Assembly (NCBI RefSeq): GCF_017302315.1
Contig: NZ_JAFLDT010000007.1
Span: 1 to 64,000 of the forward strand
Direction: 5' to 3'
Length of the DNA: 64,000 nt
Source: Zoogloea sp.
Lineage (GTDB): Bacteria; Pseudomonadota; Gammaproteobacteria; Burkholderiales; Rhodocyclaceae
Shown here: positions 1 to 8,755 of the stretch, piece after piece
How the letters are laid out: each line of letters starts with the position of its first letter
Numbering within the stretch: position 1 is the first letter of the stretch
Notes under the pieces: generated by a model
What the model was told of the DNA's origin: nothing
What the model saw: the letters and a program-made list of their open reading frames with translations, nothing else
The model's database searches: none
Position numbers and translations under genes: made by a program

Positions 1-351
1 GCCGAGGCCTGCGACATCGCCAACCGCATCGCGCCGGAGCACCTGGAGCTGTCCCTGGCCGAGCCGGGCCCGTGGGTGGATCGCATCCGCCACGCTGGCG
101 CGATCTTCATCGGTCACCACTCCGTCGAGGCCCTGGGCGACTACTGCGCCGGCCCCAACCACGTGTTGCCGACCATGCGCAGCGCCCGCTTCTCCAGCCC
201 CCTGGGGGTCTACGACTTCCAGAAGCGCACCAGCCTGATCGACGTATCCGAAGCCGGCGCCCAGACCCTGGGCCGCATCGCCTCGGTGCTGGCCCACGGC
301 GAAGGCCTGCAGGCCCATGCCCGCTCGGCGGAGATGCGGCTGAAGCCTTGA
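1..351 (+). CDS. hisD: Histidinol dehydrogenase, C-terminal part (5' end outside window)
   Basis: The open frame enters from the left edge and ends with TGA at 349-351, giving the last 116 residues of HisD. This zinc enzyme oxidises L-histidinol to L-histidine in two NAD-dependent steps at the end of histidine biosynthesis, in the cytoplasm. The C-terminal signatures are clear: [10 protein letters not shown], whose Glu and His belong to the catalytic and zinc-binding set in this family, and GPNHVLPT followed by the FQKRTS segment. No hisC or other his gene follows. The next kilobase is repeat DNA and then convergent recQ, so the his cluster appears to end here, although many relatives continue into hisC. 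Identification is firm; the N-terminal part cannot be assessed. Confidence 0.96.
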   Translation, partial: AEACDIANRIAPEHLELSLAEPGPWVDRIRHAGAIFIGHHSVEALGDYCAGPNHVLPTMRSARFSSPLGVYDFQKRTSLIDVSEAGAQTLGRIASVLAHGEGLQAHARSAEMRLKP

Positions 352-372
352 TCCGGCGGCTTTCCGTGGGTT

Positions 373-1059
373 CGAGGTCATTCGGCCTCGAACCGGTGAG
401 CTCTTACGGACGGCTTTCCCTTGTATTACGTCACATTGGCCGGGTCTCGCCCCGGCGGGCGACCTTCTTTCTTGTTGCACGACAAGAAAGAAGGCAAAGA
501 AGCGTGCCCCGCTGTCGCGCCCCCTTCGGGGGTTCCCGCCCACGGTCGGATTTGCACATCCGACCGGCTGCGGTGGCGCGGAGCATGCTCCGCGAAACCC
601 CACCTTCGCCCTTCCGGGCCCGTCAGGCGGGGTCTGCGCAAACTCGCCCTGCGGGCTCAAACATGCGCAGCCCTTTTTCCGTCTGCCGAACCCTCCAGTC
701 GGCGTGCCAGAGGGGAAAGGAAATGCAGGCGATCAACGGTCCGTTGCCCAGCCCTGTATCAGTAAAGGCTCGATGTGTGTGAAAGCCCGTCTGAGCCGCC
801 GAGCAGCGCAGCAACGGGCGGGGAAGTCCGGCGCGGCTGTTTGAGCCCGAAGGGCGAGTTCCGCGCCGGCCGCCCGTTGGGAGCAGCGCAGGGGAGTCGG
901 CCGAAGGCCGACCGGTGAAGCCGGGTCGCCTTCTTTGCCTTCTTTCTTGGCGAAGCAAGAAAGAAGGTCGCCCGCCGGGGGCGAGTCCCCGGCCGATGTG
1001 ACGTAATGCAACGGAAAACCGTGCCGTAAAGGCTCACCGGTTCGAGACCGAATGAACCT
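373..1059. repeat. Long imperfect palindrome (~690 bp) downstream of hisD
   Basis: The outer arms, about 373-500 and 929-1059, are reverse complements over roughly 125-130 nt with few mismatches. Both carry the block TTACGTCACAT(T/C)GGCCGG, a GGCGGGCGACC block and a nested 12-bp hairpin (CCTTCTTTCTTG paired with CAAGAAAGAAGG, at 462-493 and 930-967). Symmetry continues more loosely inward: an AACTCGCCCT(G/T)CGGGCTCAAA block at about 643-661 recurs inverted near 841-861. Short open frames on both strands rich in KKEGKE-like peptides are by-products of the repeat, not genes. Similar palindromic intergenic units are, to my knowledge, scattered in beta- and gammaproteobacterial genomes. The nested hairpins could also end hisD transcription. 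Confidence 0.85.
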
Positions 1060-1106
1060 GATTTCCTCCGTTTGACGCGTCGTCTGACAGTCGATACGGC
1101 CTCTCC

Positions 1107-1194
1107 TGTAGGGGCGACTTCAGTCGCCCATCCGCGCGTTAATCACCGACACCCCCTTGATTGACGTCCGCGGGCGACTGAAGTCGCCCCCACA
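1107..1194 (-). repeat. REP doublet (REPIN-like), copy 1
   Basis: Two inverted copies of an 18-nt imperfect palindrome, GGGCGACTTCAGTCGCCC at 1112-1129 and its reverse complement at 1172-1189, are separated by 42 nt. The spacer, read on the minus strand, matches the spacers of the copies at 5751 and 36562 (shared core TCAATCAAGGG, then GGTGAT and CGCGCGGAT). TGTAG and CCACA flank the unit. The conserved spacer shows it is one mobile or duplicated unit rather than chance hairpins. Confidence 0.85.
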
Positions 1195-1353
1195 GTCCCT
1201 CTAGCTGCCCTCAGCGCGTTCCATAAACCCCTTCAGCTTCACCCATCGGGTGATCCGGTCACGGAGGACGAACCCGCGTCAGCATTGGGTTTGCGCCTGG
1301 TTCGGGGAGGACAACCGAGGAAAACAGGATGAATCCGACCCTAAGGCGCTCGA

Positions 1354-3174
1354 TCAGTCGGTGTCGGCGAGAAGCGCCAGGATGTCCTTGCCGTAGGCTT
1401 CCAGCTTCCGGTCGCCCACCCCCGAGATGGTCCCCAGGCCTTCGACGCTGTCGGGGCGCTGGTGGGCGATGTCGCGCAGGGTGGCGTCGTGGAAGATCAC
1501 ATAGGCCGGCACGTTGCGTTCCCGGGCGGTGGCGGCGCGCCAGCTACGCAGGCGTTCCAGCAGGCGGGCCTCGGCACCGCTGGCTTCGGGCCACTCGCGC
1601 AGCTTGCGGGTGGTGTCGGCCTTGCGGCTCTTCTTGGCCGGGGCCGTGTCGATGCGCAAGGTGAAGCTCGTCTCGCCGCGCAGCAGGGGGCGGGCGGCTT
1701 CGGTGAGGGTCAGGGCGCCGTAGCGTTCATGGTCCACCGCCAGGGCGCCGTGGGCGACGAGTTGGCGGATCAGGGTGCGCCAGCCCTTGTCGTCGAGCTC
1801 GGTGCCAATGCCGAAGGTGCTCACCTGATCGTGCTGCCATTCCTTCACCTTGTCGGTGGTCTTGCCGATCAGCACATCCACCACATGGCCGGCACCAAAG
1901 CGGCTGCCGGTGCGGAACACGCAGGACAGGGCCTTCTTGGCCGACTCGGTGGCATCGCGCACCTGGGGTGGGTGCAGGCAGGTGTCGCAGTTGCCGCAGG
2001 GGGCCGAGTCTTCGTCGAAGTAGCCCAGCAGGCGCTGGCGCCGGCAGCCGGTGGTCTCGCACAGGCCGAGCAGGGCGTCGAGCTTGGCGGTGGCCACGCG
2101 CTTCACCTCGGCGTCGGCTTCGCCCTGATCGATGAAGCGGCGCTGCAGCACCAGGTCGGCCACGCTGTAGGCCATCCACGCCTCGGAGGGCAGGCCGTCG
2201 CGGCCGGCGCGGCCGGTCTCCTGGTAGTAGCCCTCAATGGAGCGGGGCAGATCCAGGTGGGCGACGAAGCGCACATCGGGCTTGTCGATGCCCATGCCGA
2301 AGGCCACGGTGGCCACCATGACGATGCCGTCCTCGCGCAGGAAGCGATCCTGGTTGGAGGCGCGCTCGTCGGAGGCCATGCCGGCGTGGTAGGGCAGGGC
2401 CGTGATGTCCTTCTCCGCCAGCCAGGCGGCGGTCTCGTCCACCTTCTTGCGTGAGCTGCAATACACGATGCCGGCCTCGCCCAGGTGCCCGTCGCGGATG
2501 AAGGCGAGGAGCTGGGCGCGGGGGTTGTCCTTGGGGACGATGGTGTAGCGGATGTTGGGCCGGTCGAAGCTGGAGACGAACTCCCGCGCGGTGGTGAGGC
2601 ACAGGCGCTCGGCGATCTCGCGGCGGGTCTGGGCGTCGGCGGTGGCCGTGAGGGCGATGCGCGGGATCTGCGGGTAGCGCTCCTGCAGGATGGACAGCTG
2701 CAGGTACTCGGGCCGGAAATCGTGGCCCCATTGGGACACGCAGTGGGCTTCGTCGATGGCGAACAGGGCGAGCTGGCCGGCCTCGTGGAGGTGGTCCAGC
2801 AGGTCCAGGAAGCGCGGGGTGACGAGGCGCTCCGGCGCCACGTAGAGCATGTCCAGCGCCCCCGCCAGCATGGCCCGCTCGATCTCCATGGCCCGGTCGA
2901 AGCTCAGGCTGGAATTCAGAAAATCCGCCGCCGCCCCGACTTCCTTCAGCGCACTGACCTGGTCCTGCATCAGGGCGATCAGCGGCGACACCACGATGGC
3001 CACCCCGGGGCGCAGCAGCGCCGGGATCTGGTAACACAGGGATTTGCCGCCGCCCGTGGGCATCAGCACCAGGGCGTCGCCGCCCGCCGCCACGTGCTCG
3101 ACGATGTCCTCCTGGGGACCGCGGAACTGGGTGTAACCGAAGACGTGGAATAGGGTTTCGCGGGCGCGGCTCAT
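1354..3174 (-). CDS. recQ: ATP-dependent DNA helicase RecQ
   Basis: This 606-aa superfamily 2 3'-5' helicase acts in RecF-pathway recombination and fork processing. Walker A is GGGKS at residues 41-45, the DEAH box is at 141-144, and the aromatic-rich loop CVSQWGHDFRPEY follows. Motifs V and VI appear as FGMGIDKPDV and QETGRAGRDG. Four cysteines of the RecQ zinc module lie near residues 370-400 (CETTGCRRQ, then CGNCDTC). An RQC winged helix follows, and the last ~80 residues form an HRDC domain. The length is normal for bacterial RecQ. The start at 3174 gives the expected N-terminus. The gene lies 34 nt downstream of the zinc-ribbon nuclease gene on the same strand, so the two may be co-transcribed. 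Confidence 0.97.
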   Translation of the reverse strand: MSRARETLFHVFGYTQFRGPQEDIVEHVAAGGDALVLMPTGGGKSLCYQIPALLRPGVAIVVSPLIALMQDQVSALKEVGAAADFLNSSLSFDRAMEIERAMLAGALDMLYVAPERLVTPRFLDLLDHLHEAGQLALFAIDEAHCVSQWGHDFRPEYLQLSILQERYPQIPRIALTATADAQTRREIAERLCLTTAREFVSSFDRPNIRYTIVPKDNPRAQLLAFIRDGHLGEAGIVYCSSRKKVDETAAWLAEKDITALPYHAGMASDERASNQDRFLREDGIVMVATVAFGMGIDKPDVRFVAHLDLPRSIEGYYQETGRAGRDGLPSEAWMAYSVADLVLQRRFIDQGEADAEVKRVATAKLDALLGLCETTGCRRQRLLGYFDEDSAPCGNCDTCLHPPQVRDATESAKKALSCVFRTGSRFGAGHVVDVLIGKTTDKVKEWQHDQVSTFGIGTELDDKGWRTLIRQLVAHGALAVDHERYGALTLTEAARPLLRGETSFTLRIDTAPAKKSRKADTTRKLREWPEASGAEARLLERLRSWRAATARERNVPAYVIFHDATLRDIAHQRPDSVEGLGTISGVGDRKLEAYGKDILALLADTD

Positions 3175-3208
3175 AGGGCCGGGATTTTACCCCGACCAGC
3201 CGCGCACA

Positions 3209-4183
3209 TCAGAACAGCTTTGCGAGGTGGCCTTGCAGGCCGGTCGGGCTCACGAAAGTGAGTTCGTACATGCTGGAGAGGCCCGCCGCCTGCTCGTCGC
3301 CGAGGCCCAGGCAGCACAGGATGAACTGGCTCCGGTCGATGCCCAGGCGTTTGCGCAGGCGCAGGTACTTGTCGATGTCCTGGCGGAACTCGCCGGTCTT
3401 GCATTCGATGCACACCGGCGTGTTGCCATCCACCAGGAAGAACACATCCAGCTCGTGCAGGTCTTCATTGGGGAAGATCACGGACAGGTTGCGGGTGCAG
3501 GAAAAGGGCTTCTGCCGCTCCTGGAAGAAGGTCAGCAGCTTCATCAGGGCATACCACTCCAGCCAGTCGCCGGCAAAGAAGTTGCGAATGGCCGGGGCCG
3601 TCTGGATGGTGGCCCGGCCGAGCTTGTCCTGCTTCTGGTAGTAGTACTTGGACAGGAAGGTGTGGTCATGGAGACGCTTGCAGAAGGCGTTGATGGCCTG
3701 ACCATCCTTCTGGCTCAGTTCGCCGAGCTTGAGGCTGAAGTTGGGCACGTCCTTCTGCTGGGCCCAGCGGATCTTGCCGACGACATCACCGAGCAGGGCG
3801 TAGTTGTCGCCGATCTCCACCGCGAACTCATCGAAGAACCCGGTGGTGTCCACCGCATCGGGGCTGGTGCGCACAGTGATCTGGCGGCGCTGGAACCAGC
3901 CCACGATCTCGGCGTGCCAGGCCTCGCTGGTGAGATGCGCGGTGTTGTGGAGGTCGATGCCCGCCAGATTGTTGCCCGTTGCCGAACTGGGAGTGGGGGC
4001 TGGGCGCAGTTGCTTCACTTCTTCCTGAAGTGCGAAGTACTGCTGAAGCACCTTGCGCACGAACAGCACCGTGTCGTAGACCGGAACCTGATTGCCGCAG
4101 GCCGGGCAGGGGGTGTGGGTGCCGATCTGGTCAGCAGGGGCCTCGGCCACATGGCCGCATTTGTTGCAACGAAGGAGGGCCAT
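3209..4183 (-). CDS. Zinc-ribbon protein with DUF1887/Card1-like PD-(D/E)XK nuclease domain
   Basis: 324 aa in three parts. Residues 1-35 form a zinc ribbon with Cys6, Cys9, Cys26 and Cys29 (CNKCG and CPACG). Residues ~40-65 look like a short coiled coil (VRKVLQQYFALQEEVKQL). The C-terminal ~120 residues resemble the nuclease domain of the DUF1887 family, known from CRISPR ancillary nucleases such as Card1/Can2: GDWLEWY, then ELDVFFLVDG with Asp246, then CIECKTGE with Glu260 and Lys262, the D...ExK catalytic pattern. No CARF sensor domain is visible. The middle region (~85-200) is unassigned. recQ follows 34 nt downstream, which suggests a role in DNA processing. The family call is from motif recognition, and nuclease activity is inferred from the intact catalytic residues. 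Confidence 0.75.
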   Translation of the reverse strand: MALLRCNKCGHVAEAPADQIGTHTPCPACGNQVPVYDTVLFVRKVLQQYFALQEEVKQLRPAPTPSSATGNNLAGIDLHNTAHLTSEAWHAEIVGWFQRRQITVRTSPDAVDTTGFFDEFAVEIGDNYALLGDVVGKIRWAQQKDVPNFSLKLGELSQKDGQAINAFCKRLHDHTFLSKYYYQKQDKLGRATIQTAPAIRNFFAGDWLEWYALMKLLTFFQERQKPFSCTRNLSVIFPNEDLHELDVFFLVDGNTPVCIECKTGEFRQDIDKYLRLRKRLGIDRSQFILCCLGLGDEQAAGLSSMYELTFVSPTGLQGHLAKLF

Positions 4184-4253
4184 CGGGGAGCCAATGAAAG
4201 ACGGGTCGGCGAATTATGCCAACCCGCTGCCCGTCTGGCGACCCTGGTGCTGT

Positions 4254-4517
4254 TCAGGCGCCGCCGTGGTGCTCGGCCAGATAGTGTTTGAGGACGGTTC
4301 GCAGCAGGGCGGCGTGGCGGACGTCACCCCTGTCCCGGGCATGCTGGATGTCGTCGGCGATCATGCGGCGGATGCGCTTGTCGCCATCCGGGGTGTGGCA
4401 CAGATAGCAGCCCATCTCGACGGCCACCATCTCGGGCAGGTGCTCATGCTCGGCGATGGCGAGGATTTCGTCTTCGGTCAGATCGGACAGTTCGATACAG
4501 TCTTGTAGTGTCAACAT
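4254..4517 (-). CDS. Conserved small protein of unknown function (87 aa)
   Basis: I chose the ATG at 4515-4517 because a strong Shine-Dalgarno sequence (AGGAGGG) lies a few bases upstream; the open frame itself extends much further but reads like non-coding sequence there. The protein begins MLTLQDCIELSDLTEDEI and is predicted mostly helical. It contains a central GCYLC pair followed by HTPDGDKRIRRMI and a His-rich C-terminus. The CxxC with nearby histidines could bind metal or haem, which is speculative. It is the first gene of a minus-strand run with the zinc-ribbon nuclease (70 nt downstream) and recQ. I do not recognise a named family. Confidence 0.7.
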   Translation of the reverse strand: MLTLQDCIELSDLTEDEILAIAEHEHLPEMVAVEMGCYLCHTPDGDKRIRRMIADDIQHARDRGDVRHAALLRTVLKHYLAEHHGGA

Positions 4518-4662
4518 GGGAAGCCCTCCTACTTTCTTCTGGTGTGAAAGCTTCGTTACGTTGATTTGACGCCTGTCACGGAAAGACCGTGTTGATCCAG
4601 GACAAGTGGGACCGTACTGCTGCAATGCGGCTAAAATCAATGTTTTTTCAAGGGGATGGGCA

Positions 4663-5607
4663 ATGCAGGGTCTGACGCACTTCGGGGATGGCATCTACGC
4701 CGTGGATTCGGGTTACACGGGGCCCGATGTGGCGGCCATCCACCTGATCGAGGAGGCCGGCCGGGCGGCGCTGGTGGATACCGGCAACAACGACTCCCTG
4801 CGCCATGTGCTGGAAGCCCTGGCCGAGACCGGCCTGTCGGCAGAGGCGGTGGATTACGTGCTGCTCACCCACATCCACCTGGACCACGCGGGCGGGGCGG
4901 GTGCCTTCATGCAGGCCTTCCCGAACGCCAAGCTGGTGGTGCATCCGCGGGGCGCCCGCCACATGGCCGAACCATCCAAGCTGTTTGCCGGGGTGTCGGC
5001 GGTTTACGGGCCGGAGCGGGCGAAGGAACTGTATGGCGAGCTGATCCCCGTGCCGGTGGAGCGCATCATCGAGGCCGGTGACGGCCATGAGCTGAAGCTG
5101 GGCGGGCGTGTCATCCGCGTCTTCGACACCCCGGGCCATGCCCGCCACCACGTGTGCTACTTCGATACGAAGAGCCGGGCCTTCTTCACCGGCGATACCT
5201 TCGGCCTGTCCTACCGGGCCTTCGACGTGGATGGGCGGCCGAGCATCTTCCCGACCACCACGCCGGTGCAGTTCGAGCCGGAGGCCATGCACGCCTCCAT
5301 CCGCCGCATGGAGGCCGAGCAGCCCACCGCCATGTACCTGACCCACTACGCCCAGGTACGCGACGTGCCGCGCCTGGCCGCCGACATGCACCGCCTGATC
5401 GACGCCCACGTGGCCATCGCCGAACGCCACGAGGCGGCCGAGGGTCGCAAGGCCCTGATCGAGCAGGACATCTGGGCGCTGGTAGGCGAAGAGGCCGCCA
5501 GGGCGGGCTGGGGTGTGCCGGAGGCCGAATGGCGGCGCATCCTCGCGCTTGATGTGGAGCTGAATGCCCAGGGGCTGGATGTGTGGCTGGAGGCGCGCAA
5601 GGGCTGA
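4663..5607 (+). CDS. MBL-fold metallo-hydrolase
   Basis: 314 aa from the ATG at 4663, preceded by AGGGGATGGG; codons further upstream do not look coding. The metallo-beta-lactamase signature HIHLDH (His70, His72, Asp74, His75) binds the two metals. GHARHHVCYFD supplies the next histidine, GDTFGLSYRAF the bridging Asp, and YLTHYAQ a late His. The substrate cannot be told: this branch includes lactonases, glyoxalase II-like and unassigned hydrolases. A helical C-terminal region of ~80 residues follows the catalytic core. The gene diverges from the 87-aa gene and stands alone, with repeat DNA downstream. Confidence 0.88.
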   Translation: MQGLTHFGDGIYAVDSGYTGPDVAAIHLIEEAGRAALVDTGNNDSLRHVLEALAETGLSAEAVDYVLLTHIHLDHAGGAGAFMQAFPNAKLVVHPRGARHMAEPSKLFAGVSAVYGPERAKELYGELIPVPVERIIEAGDGHELKLGGRVIRVFDTPGHARHHVCYFDTKSRAFFTGDTFGLSYRAFDVDGRPSIFPTTTPVQFEPEAMHASIRRMEAEQPTAMYLTHYAQVRDVPRLAADMHRLIDAHVAIAERHEAAEGRKALIEQDIWALVGEEAARAGWGVPEAEWRRILALDVELNAQGLDVWLEARKG

Positions 5608-5750
5608 GCGCAGCCGGGAGTGCCGCTGTGCAGGCGGCTTTCCGGCTTGATCGCTTTACGTTGGCCGGAAATTCGCTCCTGCGGGGTCGGAGCGGGCTTT
5701 GATCGTGGTCGGTGACTTACTGGTACTGCGCTTCGGATGGCTGGAGAGAC

Positions 5751-5836
5751 TGTGGGGGCGACTTCAGTCGCCCGCGGACTTCAATTAAGGGCATGCCGGT
5801 GATCGGCGTGCGGATTGGGCGACTGAAGTCGCCCCT
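5751..5836 (+). repeat. REP doublet (REPIN-like), copy 2
   Basis: GGGCGACTTCAGTCGCCC at 5756-5773 is followed after 43 nt by the inverted copy at 5817-5834. The spacer shares most positions with copies 1 and 3. A tandem repeat of the outer end follows immediately (see 5829-5890). Confidence 0.85.
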
Positions 5837-5890
5837 GCACGTCGCCCCCACAAGTCGCCCCTGCACGTCGCCCCCACAAGTCGCCCCTGT
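5829..5890 (+). repeat. 26-bp tandem repeat derived from the REP end
   Basis: A 26-nt unit beginning GTCGCCCCTGCAC and ending CCCCCACAA occurs twice in perfect tandem (5829-5854 and 5855-5880), with a partial third copy (GTCGCCCCTGTGG). It looks like slippage or duplication of the REP flank. Confidence 0.8.
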
Positions 5891-5938
5891 GGGGGCGGCT
5901 GCACGGATCGTCAGGCGACGCATCAAACCGGGGAAATT

Positions 5939-6019
5939 AGGTTCATTCGACCCCGATGCTCTGGATCAACGGCCTGCCTTTGATCGGAGACGGGGGCCGA
6001 TTGAATGCGCCCCCACAAG
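5939..6019 (-). repeat. Diverged REP doublet with alternative arms, copy 4
   Basis: Read on the minus strand the stretch starts TGTGGGGGCGCATTCAATCG, has a spacer with GATCAAAGGCAGGCCGTTGAT that parallels the spacer of the other copies, and ends GGGGTCGAATGAACC. The arms use an ATTCAAT/GAATGAA core instead of ACTTCAGT. It therefore looks like a related subfamily inserted head-to-head with copy 2, abutting the 3' end of glnE. Confidence 0.6.
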
Positions 6020-6025
6020 GGCCGC

Positions 6026-8755
6026 TCAGCGGGCGGTGCCGAAGACGGTCTGCCACAGGGCCTGCACCCCCGCCGCCGCTTCGGCGACCTGTTCCCGTTC
6101 GACGCGGGAGGCTTGGTTGTTGAGGCGCAGGCCGTGTTGCAGGCGGCGGTATTCCCGGTAGGTGTCGGCCACGGTGCTGGCCTGGTCGGTGGGGATCAGG
6201 CCGAGTTCGCCGGCCATGTGGAGCAGGGCGATGTTGCCCAGGTTGCCGCACAGGCCGGGGTGTTCATGGGCGTGGCCCAGGACCAGGTACTGGACCATGA
6301 ACTCCACGTCCACCAGGCCGCCCTTGTCGTGCTTGAGGTCGAACAGGCTCGTCTTGTTGGGGTGGCCGTCGGCCATGCGCTCACGCATGGCCAGCACTTC
6401 CTCGCGCAGCTTGGTGAGGTCGCGTTTCTGGCGCAGCACTTCGATGCGGATGGCCTCGAACTTGGCACCGATGGCCTTGTCGCCGGCGCAGAAGCGGGCC
6501 CGGGTGAGGGCCTGGTGTTCCCACACCCAGGCGTTCTCCAGCTGGTACTGGCGGAAGGCATCGAGGGACACCACCATCAGGCCCGAGTCGCCGTTGGGGC
6601 GCAGGCGCAGGTCGGTCTCGAAGAGGTGGCCGGCGGGGGTCTGGGCGGACAACCAGGTGTTGGTGCGCTGCCCCAGGCGGGTGTAGACCTCGGCGGATTC
6701 GGGGGCGTCATCGTCGTGCACGAAGACCATGTCCAGGTCGGAGGCGTAGCCCAATTCCTTTCCGCCCAGCTTGCCGTAGGCCAGCACGGCAAACTTCGGG
6801 TCGTCCCGGTGGCGGGTCTTGATTTTGCGCCAGCACATGGTCACGGTGAGGTCCACCATGATGTCGGCCAGGGCGGACAGAAAGTCCGCGTGGCGTTCGA
6901 CGGTGAGCTTGCCGGCGATGTCCTTGGTGAGCAGGCGGAAGACCTGGGCGTGGTGCTGCTCGCGCATCAGGTCCATCTGGCGTTCCATGTCGGGCTCGAT
7001 CTCGTCGAGCTGGGTTGCCAGGTCGGTGCGGAAGGCGCTGAGGTCGATCTCCTCCTCAAGCATGCGCGGGTCGAGGGCTTCGTCGAGGAGGATGGGGTGA
7101 CGGTTGAGGAACTGGGCGGCCCAGGCCGAGGCGCCCACCAGCTCGGCCACCTTGTGCAGGGTCTGGGGATATTGCTGCAGCAGGGCCAGGTAGGAGCCGC
7201 GCCGGCTGATGGCGTCGAGCATGTCGAGGAGGCGCTCGAAGGTGGCGTTGGGGTCGGTGGTTTCGGCGGCGGCCTCGACGACCCGCGGAATCAGCGGGTC
7301 GAAGCGGGTCTTGATGGACGGGGGCATCTGCAGGTAGCGGTTGCCGGTCTTGAGGGTGGCCAGGCGGCGGGCGGCGGCGGCCGGGTCGGGGTAGCCCAGG
7401 CGTTGGAACTCCTCGCCGCAGCGTGCTTCGTCACCGGCGCAGGCCCACAGGGTGTCCAGGTCGTGGCCCTTTTCGTTGGGGTCGCCGAAGACGCTGTTGA
7501 AATGGCGGGCAACGGCGGAGCGGTGATCGTCCAGCTCGGTAAGCAGGGCCTCGTAGGAGCCAAAGCCCATGGATCGGGCGATGATGGCCTGGTCGGCGGG
7601 TTCGGTCGGCAGGTTGTGGGTCTGGGCGTCGTCCAGGTATTGCAGGCGATGTTCCACCCTACGCAAGAAGTCGTAGGCGGCGGCCAGTTCGCGATCGGCC
7701 TCGTGGGTGATGATGCCCCGTTCGGCCAGACGGCCCAGCACCTTGAGGGTGGGCTTGATCTGCAGGGAGGTGTCCCGCCCGCCGCGGATGAGCTGGAAGA
7801 CCTGGGCCAGGAACTCGATTTCGCGGATGCCGCCGGGGCCGAGCTTGACGTTGTTCACCATATCCTTGCGGGCCACCTCGCGGCGGATCTGGGCGTGCAG
7901 ATCACGCATGGCGTTGATGGCACCGAAGTCGAGGTATTTGCGGAAGATGAAGGGCCGGGAGATGGCGGTGAGCTCGGCGCTGCGGATGCCGGTCATCACC
8001 CGGGCCTTGATCCAGGCGTAACGCTCCCACTCGCGGCCCTGGGTGATGAAGTAGTTCTCGAGCATGTCGAAGCTCGCCACCAGGGGGCCGGATTCGCCAT
8101 TTGGGCGCAGGCGCATGTCCACCCGGAAGACCTGCCCGTCACCGGTGATGTCGTTGATGGCCTGGATCAGGCCACGGCCGAGCTTGGTGAAGAACTCGAA
8201 GTTGTCGATGATCTTGGGGCCGGCGGTGCTGCCGTCCTCGGGGTAGACAAAGATCAGGTCGATGTCCGACGACACGTTGAGTTCGCGACCGCCGAGCTTG
8301 CCCATGCCGATGATGATGAACTCCTGCTCGCGCCCGTCGGCCGACAGGGGCGTGCCGTGGCGGGCTACCAGTTGTGCCCGCAGGACATCGTGGGTGGCCT
8401 CCACTGCAATGTCGGCCAGCAGGGTCATGGTTTCGGTGACTTCGGTGAGGTCCGCCAGGTGGGCGATGTCGCGCACCATCACGTGGGCGATCACCCACGC
8501 CCGCAGCTTGCGCAACACCGGCTTGAGGGTGTTGTCGTCCACCTTTTCATCGCGCAGGTAGTCGCGCAGGGCGGTGGCGTCGAGGGGGGCGCCGATGCTT
8601 GCGGCAAGGCGTTCGGCGAGCCACGGGCGGCTGTCGAGCTGGCGGCGCAGGAAGCGCGAGCAGGCCAGGGCGTCGAGGATGGGCTGGGGCAGGATGGCGG
8701 GCTGTTCGGACATGGCGTGGGGCGATTGGTAGAATGCGGAATTGTTCATGTTCAC
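6026..8755 (-). CDS. glnE: Bifunctional glutamine synthetase adenylyltransferase/adenylyl-removing enzyme
   Basis: 909 aa. GlnE adds and removes AMP on glutamine synthetase in response to PII and glutamine, setting nitrogen assimilation. Two nucleotidyltransferase modules are visible: the N-terminal deadenylylase with GMGKLGGRELNVSSDIDLIF at ~150-169, and the C-terminal adenylylase with AYGKLGGKELGYASDLDMVF at ~657-676. Each carries the G-S/A-S-D-x-D metal site. Length is normal. The frame opens with GTG at 8755, with an ATG two codons later at 8749; GGGGTG just upstream can serve as ribosome site. It diverges from yhdP, with a REP doublet directly beyond its stop. Confidence 0.97.
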   Translation of the reverse strand: MNMNNSAFYQSPHAMSEQPAILPQPILDALACSRFLRRQLDSRPWLAERLAASIGAPLDATALRDYLRDEKVDDNTLKPVLRKLRAWVIAHVMVRDIAHLADLTEVTETMTLLADIAVEATHDVLRAQLVARHGTPLSADGREQEFIIIGMGKLGGRELNVSSDIDLIFVYPEDGSTAGPKIIDNFEFFTKLGRGLIQAINDITGDGQVFRVDMRLRPNGESGPLVASFDMLENYFITQGREWERYAWIKARVMTGIRSAELTAISRPFIFRKYLDFGAINAMRDLHAQIRREVARKDMVNNVKLGPGGIREIEFLAQVFQLIRGGRDTSLQIKPTLKVLGRLAERGIITHEADRELAAAYDFLRRVEHRLQYLDDAQTHNLPTEPADQAIIARSMGFGSYEALLTELDDHRSAVARHFNSVFGDPNEKGHDLDTLWACAGDEARCGEEFQRLGYPDPAAAARRLATLKTGNRYLQMPPSIKTRFDPLIPRVVEAAAETTDPNATFERLLDMLDAISRRGSYLALLQQYPQTLHKVAELVGASAWAAQFLNRHPILLDEALDPRMLEEEIDLSAFRTDLATQLDEIEPDMERQMDLMREQHHAQVFRLLTKDIAGKLTVERHADFLSALADIMVDLTVTMCWRKIKTRHRDDPKFAVLAYGKLGGKELGYASDLDMVFVHDDDAPESAEVYTRLGQRTNTWLSAQTPAGHLFETDLRLRPNGDSGLMVVSLDAFRQYQLENAWVWEHQALTRARFCAGDKAIGAKFEAIRIEVLRQKRDLTKLREEVLAMRERMADGHPNKTSLFDLKHDKGGLVDVEFMVQYLVLGHAHEHPGLCGNLGNIALLHMAGELGLIPTDQASTVADTYREYRRLQHGLRLNNQASRVEREQVAEAAAGVQALWQTVFGTAR

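Noticed and set aside
423-1037. Several overlapping ORFs on both strands (KKEGKE-type peptides)
   Set aside because: They arise from the palindromic repeat, have mirrored sequences on both strands, and lack ribosome sites and domains.
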